This document shows positions 8,359 through 15,832 of a stretch of 17,504 nt of DNA, in pieces. This stretch comes from an uncultured Megasphaera sp. (GTDB lineage: Bacteria > Bacillota > Negativicutes > Veillonellales > Megasphaeraceae). Each line of letters starts with the position of its first letter. Within the stretch, counting starts at the first letter, position 1. Position numbers and translations under genes: made by a program. Under the pieces are notes generated by a model. It worked only from the letters and a program-made list of their open reading frames with translations. It made no database searches and was not told the DNA's origin. The stretch spans positions 1-17,504 of the forward strand of contig UQHB01000052.1 in the NCBI GenBank assembly GCA_900540735.1. The letters run 5' to 3'.

Positions 8359-8393
8359 CCTACGGGACCCTGTATGATTTTTCATTATACCAT

Positions 8394-8416
8394 AAAAAAA
8401 GACGCCCTTAGGCGTC
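8394..8416 (-). terminator. Rho-independent terminator after the VTT-domain gene
   Basis: On the minus strand GACGCC-TAAG-GGCGTC forms a 6-bp stem with a 4-nt loop, followed by seven T residues (plus-strand A run 8394-8400). It starts 7 bp after the stop of the leftward gene at 8424, separating it from the U32-mutS2-csoR operon. Confidence 0.85.
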
Positions 8417-8423
8417 CCTTCCC

Positions 8424-9104
8424 TTATGCCTTTCGCTGACTCTGCTTACGCCACCAAATAATCCCATAAATAGCAGCCACTAAGACGAGGAGCACGAGGA
8501 GCCGTTCCCAATGCTCTTGAATACGCAAGAGGTCATGGCCAAGCCATACTTCGACGACAACTGCCGGGATTTTGCCAATAGCATTGGCAATAAAATGGTC
8601 TCGATACGAAATATGACTGAGCGCACTAAAGGCCGTAACGGCCACATTGGGCGCATACGGAATAGCTCGTCCGAGCATAATCGTTTTCATACTACTGTAC
8701 GAATCGAGCTTCTCTAGCATATTGCTTTTTTTGATGACCTTTTGGGCCTGCTTCCGTAAGAGCCGCCGGGTCAGGTGGAAACTAATTTCAATGCCAATGA
8801 CTTCACCGAGCCAGGAAATAATAATGCCCGGCACTAAGCCAAAAATAATACCATTTACAGTCAAAAATAAAATGGACGGAATGCCGATGGCATTGACAAA
8901 GGCCAGCATAAAAACGCTCACGCCCACAGCAGCAATACCAAAGGATAATATATACTCAGTCAGGCCGTCTAAATCGCCATGGAGCAGTAAAAACCACATA
9001 GTCGTATAGAAATCAGGCCGTAACAGTTGAATACACCATAACATGAGGACAACACCGACGACACCGCCAATGCGCAAGAGCCATCCCAACGCTTTATCGC
9101 TCAT
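8424..9104 (-). CDS. TVP38/TMEM64 (VTT-domain, DedA superfamily) membrane protein
   Basis: A 226-residue inner-membrane protein of the VTT/'SNARE-associated Golgi' family, related to DedA. Members are thought to move or flip lipids, including undecaprenyl phosphate in some DedA/DUF368 relatives; no function is proven for this subgroup. A first helix lies at ~10-28. The family core NGIIFG...GE..G spans 84-104, then a helical hairpin with GRAIPYAPN (145-153) and a final helix (~201-217) before a basic tail. The frame opens further upstream to 9197, but I chose the ATG at 9104. AAAAGGAT precedes it, the protein begins as relatives do, and the longer version would place the predicted promoter and its hairpin (9138-9197) inside the gene. 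It follows the TDT transporter gene on the same strand and has its own promoter and terminator. Confidence 0.87.
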   Translation of the reverse strand: MSDKALGWLLRIGGVVGVVLMLWCIQLLRPDFYTTMWFLLLHGDLDGLTEYILSFGIAAVGVSVFMLAFVNAIGIPSILFLTVNGIIFGLVPGIIISWLGEVIGIEISFHLTRRLLRKQAQKVIKKSNMLEKLDSYSSMKTIMLGRAIPYAPNVAVTAFSALSHISYRDHFIANAIGKIPAVVVEVWLGHDLLRIQEHWERLLVLLVLVAAIYGIIWWRKQSQRKA

Positions 9105-9137
9105 AAATTCATCCTTTTCTACGTATATACAGAAATG

Positions 9138-9164
9138 AAAGCTCCTTATCAAATAAGGAGCTTT
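9138..9164 (-). promoter_or_regulatory. 12-bp stem-loop at the 5' end of the VTT-gene leader
   Basis: Plus-strand AAAGCTCCTTAT (9138-9149) pairs perfectly with ATAAGGAGCTTT (9153-9164) across a 3-nt loop. On the minus strand it is followed by CATTTCTG, a weak U tract, so termination of the upstream TDT transcript would be poor. Transcription from the promoter at 9169-9197 would begin almost at the first base of the stem. It could therefore be an RNA-stabilising 5' hairpin, an inefficient terminator, or both. Confidence 0.6.
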
Positions 9165-9168
9165 ATTT

Positions 9169-9197
9169 ATTATACTCAATATGTAAAATGAATACAA
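9169..9197 (-). promoter_or_regulatory. Predicted promoter of the VTT-domain gene
   Basis: Minus strand: -35 TTGTAT (9192-9197), 17-bp spacer, -10 TATAAT (9169-9174). The -10 is perfect and the -35 keeps the TTG. It lies immediately after the stop of the upstream TDT gene (9201). Confidence 0.5.
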
Positions 9198-9200
9198 GAG

Positions 9201-10211
9201 TTAATATAATTTCCACAAGGTCTTATGCGTAGCGGCCCAGAGGGTTTTAAAAGATAAGTATAAAAGCAGGCCCGTACCGAAACAGAGCAAGAATGCAGCT
9301 AGTGCGTGCGTCCAAAAGACGGGATGGTCCACACTAAAGTGCAGTACGCCATTGACGAAAGCCATAGTCGGAAAGCTGCAAGCCCACCAGCTCATACGGA
9401 ACGGCGATGTGCGCATGACGTATAAAATCTTCAGCGCAATGGGCCAGAAGAGGAAAATCCCGGCGTTAATGAAAAGAGCCGTAAAATTGTCAGGCGCAAA
9501 TGTCTGCGTATACGTAATGTAGCCCATACCAAAAGGAGCCATGAGAATCATGAGGCTCGGCTGCACAGCAGGGGCACGCATGTTTTCAGCAAACATAGCA
9601 TGTGTAAAGAGGAGGGCAATGACCGGAATACCTGTGACCAGGCCAATAGCCACGCAGAAAATAGAAATATCTTCGTACCCCGGATTCTGCAGGATATTCC
9701 CGGCAATGGGAATCGTAATAGGCCCGAGGACGGCTAATATCCACGCTGGCGAGACCGTGTCAACGTTTTGCTTTTCATAAATCCAGTGCTCTACAAGAAT
9801 CCAGCTAAAAATCATAATGACTGCAATGCCGACGTACCAAAAAATACTAGCAATGAAATGGTTGTACGGTGCCAGGACTGCCGCTAAGAGAACGGTCGAC
9901 ACATTGAAAGTCCCAAAGAAATTGATTTTGGACGGACTATCCCATTCGGCCCGTACAGCTTCGCTATCGAAGACGAATTTCTGGGCATAGCGATAAAAGA
10001 TCAAAATATAGAGACACAGCGCAATAGCTCCAAAGGCTTCGCCAATAATGGCGGGCGCACCCCAAATTTCAGTAGCCATACGCCACGCAAAACAGAGGCC
10101 GCAATAGCCCATGGAAGCGGCAAAGGTCGAAATAGACATGAAATGAACGAAGCCAATCTTCCGTACTCGTTCCCTATCTTCCAAGTCGAGTATTTCAATA
10201 TGCTGTGACAT
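9201..10211 (-). CDS. TDT/SLAC1-family transporter (TehA-like)
   Basis: A 336-residue integral membrane protein with about ten hydrophobic helices, the size and layout of the tellurite-resistance/dicarboxylate transporter (TDT, SLAC1/TehA/Mae1) family. Visible family features are a short polar N-terminus leading into a small-residue-rich first helix (FMSISTFAASMGYCGL), a conserved-type GPITIPIAGNIL segment near the middle, and FWPIALKIL and WWACSFPTMAF segments in the second half. Relatives carry anions such as C4-dicarboxylates, chloride or sulfite, or confer tellurite tolerance; the substrate here cannot be read from the sequence. GAGAGGG lies 6 nt before the ATG at 10211. The gene has a strong promoter of its own (10260-10288) and no obvious strong terminator before the next gene, so some read-through into the VTT gene is possible. 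Confidence 0.8.
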   Translation of the reverse strand: MSQHIEILDLEDRERVRKIGFVHFMSISTFAASMGYCGLCFAWRMATEIWGAPAIIGEAFGAIALCLYILIFYRYAQKFVFDSEAVRAEWDSPSKINFFGTFNVSTVLLAAVLAPYNHFIASIFWYVGIAVIMIFSWILVEHWIYEKQNVDTVSPAWILAVLGPITIPIAGNILQNPGYEDISIFCVAIGLVTGIPVIALLFTHAMFAENMRAPAVQPSLMILMAPFGMGYITYTQTFAPDNFTALFINAGIFLFWPIALKILYVMRTSPFRMSWWACSFPTMAFVNGVLHFSVDHPVFWTHALAAFLLCFGTGLLLYLSFKTLWAATHKTLWKLY

Positions 10212-10259
10212 GTTGTTCCCTCTCTCCTACAGATTCTTGTATACTATCATGCAAATGAT

Positions 10260-10288
10260 AATATATAAGATTTATCCCCATCTGTCAA
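10260..10288 (-). promoter_or_regulatory. Strong predicted promoter of the TDT transporter gene
   Basis: Minus strand: a perfect -35 TTGACA (10283-10288), 17-bp spacer, then -10 TATATT (10260-10265). It lies in the 108-bp gap after truA and would give a leader of ~40 nt with the ribosome binding site. Confidence 0.8.
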
Positions 10289-10319
10289 CTAGTTCATAAA
10301 TAGACTTATTATATACCTA

Positions 10320-11126
10320 TCATATACAACTCGACGCACCTAAAGACTGCAAAACTTCTTGGAGGCGTGCGTCGTCATAGAATACTTCTTCCAGACACAA
10401 GCCTTGGGCCGGTGCAGTCGCGCCGAGCTTCGTCCGGTCTAACCCTTCGAGGATTTCCTTAAACCGTGCAGGCGTGATGCGATGAAGACCTAGGTCCACG
10501 AGACCGCCCGCAATATTCCGTACCATATGATATAAAAAACCATCGCCCACGACATCGATGTCGAGGATGCTGCCCCGTTCTTGGAAATGGATGGCATACA
10601 TCGTCTTCACCGGATTCATAGGGGTCGTATTCTGTCCTTCAAAGGCTGAAAAATCATGAGTCCCTAAGAGTAAATCTGCTCCTTCACGCATAGCCGCTCT
10701 ATCGAGGGGCTTGCGGATAAACCAGGCGTAACGCAGCATAAACGGGTCATGCATGTGGCTATTGACGATGCTATAGCGGTAATGTTTGCCTTTATTATCA
10801 TGGCGCACACTAAATAATTCAGGCATTTCTTTCGCCGATAAGATGGCAATGGTCGCCGGTAAATAGCCTTTCATGGCATATGGAATCCGTTCCGTAGGAA
10901 TAGAGCCTTGCCCATAAAAATTGACCACTTGCCCTCGGGCGTGTACACCGGCATCGGTACGAGCAGCGCCATAAATCGTAATGGGACTCTGGAAAATTTG
11001 CGACAACGCCTCTTCGATGCACCGCTGAATCGATTCGGCATTAGTCTGCCGCTGAAAGCCATGAAAGTCCGTACCGTCATAGGCTACAGTAAGGCAAATA
11101 TTTTTCTTCCCTGTCGTATCTATCAT
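10320..11126 (-). CDS. truA: tRNA pseudouridine(38-40) synthase TruA
   Basis: Converts uridines 38-40 of the tRNA anticodon stem to pseudouridine. The catalytic motif ARTDAGVHA carries the nucleophile Asp58 (from the start chosen here). Other TruA landmarks are YDGTDFHGFQ near the N-terminus, HDFSAFEGQ in the middle, and the FLYHMVRNIAGGLVDLG segment near 205-221. About 268 residues, a normal length. I chose the ATG at 11126, which overlaps the ecfT stop as ATGA. A GTG at 11135 in the same frame would add three residues and also has a poor ribosome binding site. It is the last gene of the ecfA1-ecfA2-ecfT-truA operon, an arrangement common in Firmicutes, and is probably translated by coupling to ecfT. 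Confidence 0.96.
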   Translation of the reverse strand: MIDTTGKKNICLTVAYDGTDFHGFQRQTNAESIQRCIEEALSQIFQSPITIYGAARTDAGVHARGQVVNFYGQGSIPTERIPYAMKGYLPATIAILSAKEMPELFSVRHDNKGKHYRYSIVNSHMHDPFMLRYAWFIRKPLDRAAMREGADLLLGTHDFSAFEGQNTTPMNPVKTMYAIHFQERGSILDIDVVGDGFLYHMVRNIAGGLVDLGLHRITPARFKEILEGLDRTKLGATAPAQGLCLEEVFYDDARLQEVLQSLGASSCI

Positions 11127-11923
11127 ACGGCCCACCGCATCAATGCCAAGACGACAGTCACGATGATGACGACTGCCAGAGCAACGAAATCCCGATACGT
11201 ATAGGACAATTCATTCATCCGTGTCCGTCCTTCGCCGCCGCGATAGCACCGCGCTTCCATAGCTGTAGCGAGGTCATCAGCCCGGCGGAAGGCACTGACA
11301 AAGAGCGGTACTAAGAGAGGAATCATGTTTTTACCGCGCTGCCAAATACTGCCGCTCGTAAAATTAGCACCGCGCGCTGTTTGGGCTTTCATGATGCGGT
11401 CTGTTTCTTCGAGGAGCGTCGGAATAAAGCGCAGCGCAATGGTCATCATCATGGCCAGTTCATGCGCCGGCACACCGACACGGCGGAAGGGATTGAGGAG
11501 ATGTTCAATGCCATCTGTGAGAACAATAGGCGACGTCGTATACGTGAGGAGCGACGAGAAAACGATAAGGTAGACGAGACGAGCCGTCATCAGTGCCCCT
11601 TGGTAGACCCCTTCTTGTGTAATAGACAAGAAGCTAAACTGCCAAAGGACGTGGCCCGGTGTCGTAAAGACGTGCACTGCCATAGTAAAGACAATAATAA
11701 CCCATAAAGGCTTTAAGGATTTTAAAATGAGCTTAATAGGCAAGCGGGAAATAGCAAAGTTGAGGACTACAAAAGCCGTAACGATGCCGTAAGACGCTAA
11801 GGAATCAGCAAAAAAAATAGCGACGATAAAAATCAGCGTCCCCAAAATCTTAGCCCGTGGGTCTAGACGATGTAAAAAGGATGTTCCCGGAAAATATTGG
11901 CCCAGCGTAATATCAGTGAGCAT
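11123..11923 (-). CDS. ecfT: ECF transporter transmembrane subunit EcfT
   Basis: The energy-coupling transmembrane subunit of an energy-coupling-factor importer (266 aa). It joins the two EcfA ATPases to a substrate-binding S subunit in the inner membrane. The N-terminus (PGTSFLHRLDPRAKIL) is typical, followed by several hydrophobic helices. The two cytoplasmic coupling motifs are present: AQTARGA near 180-186, and AMEARCYRGGEGR near 219-231, where Cys takes the place of the more usual Gly. They insert into grooves of the ATPases. The start at 11923 overlaps the end of ecfA2 by 11 bp, and the stop overlaps truA. No S-subunit gene lies in the window, so this is likely a shared (group II) module serving S subunits encoded elsewhere. 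Confidence 0.94.
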   Translation of the reverse strand: MLTDITLGQYFPGTSFLHRLDPRAKILGTLIFIVAIFFADSLASYGIVTAFVVLNFAISRLPIKLILKSLKPLWVIIVFTMAVHVFTTPGHVLWQFSFLSITQEGVYQGALMTARLVYLIVFSSLLTYTTSPIVLTDGIEHLLNPFRRVGVPAHELAMMMTIALRFIPTLLEETDRIMKAQTARGANFTSGSIWQRGKNMIPLLVPLFVSAFRRADDLATAMEARCYRGGEGRTRMNELSYTYRDFVALAVVIIVTVVLALMRWAV

Positions 11924-12782
11924 GGCTCTTCCCCCTTACATAATCATAAATCACGTCGGCCCCTTCAGCGACAGTGTGTACCTTGTTCGTAATAGCAAAG
12001 CCCCGGCCTTGGAGATACTGCAAGACATCCGTCACAGGCGGTACAGCAACGCCAGCTTCTTTGAGGACTTGCTGTTGTGTCGAAAAAATATCAAGCGGCT
12101 TGCCGTCGAGCAAAATCTTGCCATCTGAAATGACCAGAAGTCGGCTGGCAAGGCGCGAAATATCTTCCATATTATGAGATACTAAAATAACTGTAATCCC
12201 TTTCTTTTCATGCCACTCTTGGATTTGCGAGAAAATTTCCCGGCGGCCAATGGGATCTAGGCCAGCTGACGGTTCGTCGAGGATGAGATATTCCGGATGA
12301 ATGGCAATGACCCCGGCAATGGCGACACGGCGCATTTGCCCGCCAGATAAACGGAACGGCGACCGGTCTTTGTAGAGCTTGTAGTCGAGGCCAACAAATT
12401 CCATAGCTTCTTTGACGCGCCCTTCGATTTCATCTTCACTAAGGCCAAAATTGCGCGGCCCAAAGGCAATATCTTTAGCAATCGTTTCTTCAAAGAGCTG
12501 GTATTCCGGATACTGGAAGACCATACCGACTTTATGGCGCACGGCCATGGCTTCTTTTGTCTTCTGGCCAATATCGGTACCATTGACGTAGACATGGCCG
12601 CTCGTCGGCTGGATAAGACCGTTTAAGAGCTGAACGAATGTCGATTTCCCTGAGCCTGTATGGCCAATAATGCCGACAAATTCACCGCTATGAATTTCCA
12701 CATTCGTATCCGTTAAGGCCGTCTTTTCAAAGGGCGAGCCTACACCGTACGTATACGTCACGTGTTCTAACTTAATTGACAT
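11913..12782 (-). CDS. ecfA2: ECF transporter ATPase EcfA2
   Basis: One of the two ATP-hydrolysing subunits of the ECF importer (289 aa, cytoplasmic face of the membrane). Walker A GHTGSGKST (40-48), Q-loop with Q90 in VFQYPEYQLFEET (the EcfA2-type version), signature LSGGQ (145-149), Walker B LILDEP (166-171) and switch His203 are all intact. The ~80-residue C-terminal extension after the core is normal for EcfA proteins. The start overlaps the ecfA1 end by 16 bp and the end overlaps ecfT by 11 bp, so the three are translationally coupled and made in matched amounts. Confidence 0.95.
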   Translation of the reverse strand: MSIKLEHVTYTYGVGSPFEKTALTDTNVEIHSGEFVGIIGHTGSGKSTFVQLLNGLIQPTSGHVYVNGTDIGQKTKEAMAVRHKVGMVFQYPEYQLFEETIAKDIAFGPRNFGLSEDEIEGRVKEAMEFVGLDYKLYKDRSPFRLSGGQMRRVAIAGVIAIHPEYLILDEPSAGLDPIGRREIFSQIQEWHEKKGITVILVSHNMEDISRLASRLLVISDGKILLDGKPLDIFSTQQQVLKEAGVAVPPVTDVLQYLQGRGFAITNKVHTVAEGADVIYDYVRGKSHAH

Positions 12783-13606
12783 AATGCGTCTCCTAATTCT
12801 TCTTTCGTAATAATATCCTGCCGTAAAGCTAAGCCTTTTTCGCGCAGCCGTTCGGCGAGTTCTGCCGCAACAGGCACATCGAGGCCCATGTCTTTTAATT
12901 CATGGACGTGCGTAAAGACTTCCCGCGGCGTACCATCCATTTTCACTTCTCCTTGGTTGACCACAATGACCCGGTCTGCCTGGACGGCTTCTTCCATAAA
13001 ATGCGTAATAATCACGACCGTAATGCCTTCTTTGTGGAGCTGCAAGAGCGTATCCATGACTTCTTTACGGCCCATCGGGTCGAGCATAGCCGTCGGTTCG
13101 TCGAGGACAATACACTTCGACTGCATAGCTAGGATTCCGGCAATGGCAATGCGCTGTTTCTGGCCGCCACTTAAGAGATGCGGGCCGTGTTTGGCATAAA
13201 TCGTCATATTGACGCGGCGCAAGGCATCGCTCACACGCTGGCGTATTTCAGCTGGCGGCACGCCGAGATTTTCCGGGCCAAAAGCCACATCTTCTTCGAC
13301 GACAGCCGCGACGATTTGGTTATCCGGATTCTGAAAGACCATGCCAACTTCTTGACGGATTTTCCAAATATTATCGTAATCATCAGTGCGCATGCCCAGG
13401 ACTTCACACGTACCGTCTGTCGGCGTGAGGAGGACATTAAAATGCTTAGCCAGCGTCGATTTACCGGAGCCGTTCGTACCGATAATCGCCACAAATTGCC
13501 CTTGCGGAATGTCAAACGAGACATCTTTGACGGCGTAGACCGTCTTTCCTTCTTCATCTTGATATGTGTGGCTCAAGTGATCCACGTTAATCATAGGTAT
13601 GCTCAT
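12767..13606 (-). CDS. ecfA1: ECF transporter ATPase EcfA1
   Basis: Partner ATPase to EcfA2 (279 aa), first gene of the operon. Walker A GTNGSGKST (43-51), Q-loop Q92 in FQNPDNQIV (the EcfA1-type form), signature LSGGQ (145-149), Walker B IVLDEP (166-171) and switch His202 are intact. GAAGGAGA lies 6 nt before the ATG at 13606. A strong promoter (13642-13670) starts the operon, with a short leader that leaves no room for a riboswitch. In many Firmicutes this operon follows the ribosomal protein genes; here a DUF805 gene and its terminator lie upstream instead. The gene ends with TAG, relevant to the amber codon in the ATPase. Confidence 0.95.
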   Translation of the reverse strand: MSIPMINVDHLSHTYQDEEGKTVYAVKDVSFDIPQGQFVAIIGTNGSGKSTLAKHFNVLLTPTDGTCEVLGMRTDDYDNIWKIRQEVGMVFQNPDNQIVAAVVEEDVAFGPENLGVPPAEIRQRVSDALRRVNMTIYAKHGPHLLSGGQKQRIAIAGILAMQSKCIVLDEPTAMLDPMGRKEVMDTLLQLHKEGITVVIITHFMEEAVQADRVIVVNQGEVKMDGTPREVFTHVHELKDMGLDVPVAAELAERLREKGLALRQDIITKEELGDALCQLS

Positions 13607-13641
13607 GACCTATCTCCTTCACAAAGATTATATTCTACGTT

Positions 13642-13670
13642 ATTATACAGTGTTTCTTAGAGCTTGTAAA
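13642..13670 (-). promoter_or_regulatory. Promoter of the ecfA1-ecfA2-ecfT-truA operon
   Basis: Minus strand: -35 TTTACA (13665-13670), 17-bp spacer, perfect -10 TATAAT (13642-13647). It starts immediately after the terminator of the DUF805 gene. The leader to the ecfA1 ATG is about 30 nt. Confidence 0.8.
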
Positions 13671-13673
13671 TTG

Positions 13674-13719
13674 AAAAACACGACACCATTCCATACATCG
13701 TATGAATGATGCCGTGTTT
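13674..13719 (-). terminator. Rho-independent terminator after the DUF805 gene
   Basis: An imperfect hairpin of about 17 pairs (AACACG...CATTC...ATA with TAT...GAATG...CGTGTT) around a small loop near 13700. On the minus strand it is followed by a run of five T residues (plus-strand A run 13674-13678). It begins 15 bp after the DUF805 stop codon. Confidence 0.75.
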
Positions 13720-13733
13720 CCATCATGATGCTG

Positions 13734-14291
13734 CTAGCGTGCCCGTTCGGGGCCGTACGTATTGTCGCCTGTCGTGCCTTTGACCGTCGCCAGTGCTAAG
13801 TACGTCACAGCCGTAATGGACTGGACTGCCAAGGTAATGCTGTCATCCACGCCCCAGGCCACGCAAAGATAACTGCCAATGTAACAAAGGAAGGGAATGA
13901 AAAAGACCGCTCCCCCTTGGTTGAGGTCGTGACAACGGCGCATGCCTAAGGACAATTGAGACCACACAGCCGGAATGGTGAAGACAATAAATAATAAGGC
14001 AAAACCTAACGCAAAGGCCTGCAAACCGAGCCATAAAGATTCCGCAATTTTAGCATATAAAATAGCAGTAAACATGAATTGCGCAATCATTAAAATAAGG
14101 GTTCGCAACAGAAATTGCCGCCGTCCAATGCGGCCGCGAAAGCGGAAATACTTCTGTTTCAAATCATTGAAATCACGAAAACTAACGATACTATTTTCGC
14201 TGCCCGGCCCAACAGGCATAGCCAGCCCTTTGTGAATCCGCGCCGACGACGCAGACCGCTTTTTAAGTTGAATCTTTTTATTTTTAGCCAT
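13734..14291 (-). CDS. DUF805 membrane protein
   Basis: A 185-residue membrane protein of the DUF805 family, which has no established function. A basic N-terminus (~20 residues) and a polar stretch precede the domain. The family signatures are RGRIGRRQF (52-60), four hydrophobic helices (~61-80, 86-107, 128-147, 152-169), RRCHDLNQGG (118-127) between helices 2 and 3, and GTTGDNTYG (172-180) at the end. I chose the ATG at 14291 because AGGAGG (14297-14302) is ideally placed. An upstream ATG at 14306 would put that ribosome binding site inside the gene. It is divergent from the gene at 14389 and closed by its own terminator. Confidence 0.9.
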   Translation of the reverse strand: MAKNKKIQLKKRSASSARIHKGLAMPVGPGSENSIVSFRDFNDLKQKYFRFRGRIGRRQFLLRTLILMIAQFMFTAILYAKIAESLWLGLQAFALGFALLFIVFTIPAVWSQLSLGMRRCHDLNQGGAVFFIPFLCYIGSYLCVAWGVDDSITLAVQSITAVTYLALATVKGTTGDNTYGPERAR

Positions 14292-14348
14292 ACGTACCTC
14301 CTGCATACAATATATCTTTAGTATATCATGTTTAGTCCGTCTGAGCTA

Positions 14349-14357
14349 TGTTATAAT
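14349..14357 (+). promoter_or_regulatory. Extended -10 promoter of the 151-aa protein gene
   Basis: TGTTATAAT at 14349-14357 is an extended -10 element (TGn-TATAAT), which can work without a good -35; none is seen 17 bp upstream. It lies 31 bp before the ATG at 14389. Confidence 0.6.
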
Positions 14358-14388
14358 AAAAAGGAACTATACATAAAGGAGACTTATA

Positions 14389-14844
14389 ATGACAACAAAA
14401 ACCACACACATTCATGGCACAGACGGCCTCTTTACGTTTAACTTCTTTTGCGAATCCCTCTTAGGCGCGCTCCACTCCTTAGGACACGTCATGGAAGACA
14501 ACAAACTGACCATGCCAGAAAAAGCTCAGGACTTAGCCGCAGATTTGGCTAATATGGGGGCTCATCTCCTCGAAGACTACGGCAAAGAGTCCCTCGACTT
14601 AGACCGCATCAAAGACGAACTCCTGGCTTTTTACGACTTAGCCTTTACGATTAACGACGAAATGGCCCCCCTCGTCATGAAAGGCGACAACTCCCTCCAA
14701 TACTACTATTACGTCTACATGCAAGGGGTCAATCTCTTTTATCCTAACCTTCTCCAGAGCTTGCTCCACGACATTCCGCCTGAAGAACATCCGGAAAAAT
14801 TTGCCGATGCCATGAATAAAGGCTTTGCCTCTCTTGGTAACTAA
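14389..14844 (+). CDS. Acidic helical protein of unknown function
   Basis: A 151-residue soluble protein I do not recognise. It has no signal peptide or membrane helix. It is acidic and appears mostly alpha-helical: helices about 22-37, 43-66, 71-89 and 108-126 are suggested by hydrophobic spacing. A striking tyrosine cluster (QYYYYVYMQG, 104-113) lies before the last long helix. The His-rich start (THIHG) may or may not bind metal. The coding evidence is good: AAGGAG 7 nt before the ATG, an extended -10 promoter, a strong terminator 7 bp after the stop, and base use like the core genes. It is monocistronic, on the opposite strand to its neighbours DUF805 and uppP, so context gives no clue to its job. 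Confidence 0.85.
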   Translation: MTTKTTHIHGTDGLFTFNFFCESLLGALHSLGHVMEDNKLTMPEKAQDLAADLANMGAHLLEDYGKESLDLDRIKDELLAFYDLAFTINDEMAPLVMKGDNSLQYYYYVYMQGVNLFYPNLLQSLLHDIPPEEHPEKFADAMNKGFASLGN

Positions 14845-14850
14845 GACAAC

Positions 14851-14878
14851 AAAAGCGCCCTCGACGGGGCGCTTTTTT
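14851..14878. terminator. Bidirectional rho-independent terminator
   Basis: GCGCCC (14855-14860) pairs with GGGCGC (14867-14872). It is followed by six T residues on the plus strand and preceded by four A residues that serve the minus strand. It lies between the convergent 151-aa gene and uppP. Confidence 0.88.
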
Positions 14879-14883
14879 ACTAC

Positions 14884-15714
14884 CTATTGTAGGCCAAAGA
14901 AATAGCCAAGAGAAATCAAGGCGACGACGAAGCGGTAATACGCAAACAACGCCAGAGACGACTTGTTGAGGAACTTCAAGAACCATAAAACCGAAATATA
15001 GGCTACAATGAAAGCCGTCACGAAACCAACAAAAATCATCCACAAGTCGCTGCCATTTAAGAATTTCCAGCTCTTAATCAAATCGTAGAAACAAGCAATA
15101 ATCATGACCGGCACAGCAATGATGAAAGAAAAATCAGCAGCCGTCTTGCGGCTCAAGCCTAAAAATAAGCCGCCTGAAATGGTCGAGCCAGACCGGGAAA
15201 ACCCAGGCCATAAAGCAAAGACCTGAAAAGCGCCGACGAGAAAAGCCTGCATAATCGTCATCTTTTCGACATCATTGCAAACTGTCCGTAAGCCCACCCG
15301 TTCCGCAGCAAGCATGAAGAGACCACCGACGATGAGGCCAATAATGACCGTTCCCGGCGAAAATAAATAGGTCTTAATGGCGTGGTGCGCAAAAAAACCA
15401 ATAATCATGACCGGCACGATGCCGGCGGCAACATGAGCCAACGTCAAGCCCGTGTCGTTACGGAACCAGTTTTCACGCTTAAATAAATGCCAGCACCGGT
15501 ATTGGTAACACATGCGAATGAATTTTTCCTTGTAAATCAACAGAATTGATAAAATGGCCCCTAATTGAATAAATACTTCAAAGACGCTGGCTCGCGGCCC
15601 GTCAAAACCGAGCCAGTCGCCGACGAGAATCATGTGGCCTGTCGACGAAACAGGAAGGTATTCCGTCACGCCTTCAACAATCCCCAATATAATCGCAATC
15701 ATTGTATCGCCCAT
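14884..15714 (-). CDS. uppP: Undecaprenyl-diphosphatase UppP (BacA)
   Basis: Removes a phosphate from undecaprenyl diphosphate on the outer face of the inner membrane, recycling the lipid carrier for peptidoglycan and other wall polymers; extra copies give bacitracin resistance. At 276 residues it is full length. Both active-site blocks are intact: EGVTEYLPVSSTGH (14-27), with E14, E18 and the SSTGH run, and PGFSRSGST (170-178), with R174. About eight hydrophobic segments surround them. AAGGAG with about 8-nt spacing precedes the ATG at 15714; an internal ATG four codons later is less likely. It ends with a genuine TAG and shares a terminator with the gene on its other side. I could not fix a clear promoter in the 118-bp gap upstream. 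It borders the AT-rich toxin region. Confidence 0.96.
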   Translation of the reverse strand: MGDTMIAIILGIVEGVTEYLPVSSTGHMILVGDWLGFDGPRASVFEVFIQLGAILSILLIYKEKFIRMCYQYRCWHLFKRENWFRNDTGLTLAHVAAGIVPVMIIGFFAHHAIKTYLFSPGTVIIGLIVGGLFMLAAERVGLRTVCNDVEKMTIMQAFLVGAFQVFALWPGFSRSGSTISGGLFLGLSRKTAADFSFIIAVPVMIIACFYDLIKSWKFLNGSDLWMIFVGFVTAFIVAYISVLWFLKFLNKSSLALFAYYRFVVALISLGYFFGLQ

Positions 15715-15832
15715 TATGGCACTCCTTTACACAGCAAACATCATATCCAACTATACGGCCAAAATTACATCATATAATGCCACTAAAATATACACTGTTA
15801 TAGTAACATAGTTATTTTGAGTTAATATCTAG

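Noticed and set aside
9105..9197. 31-residue N-terminal extension of the VTT-domain protein
   Set aside because: No ribosome binding site at 9197, and it would include the predicted promoter and hairpin; the ATG at 9104 has a good ribosome binding site.
13607..13641. Riboswitch ahead of the ECF operon
   Set aside because: The leader from the predicted start is only ~30 nt, too short for any known riboswitch.
15796..15808. TGTTA-TAG-TAACA hairpin after the right-end cassette
   Set aside because: Five AT-rich pairs and no T run; too weak to call a terminator.
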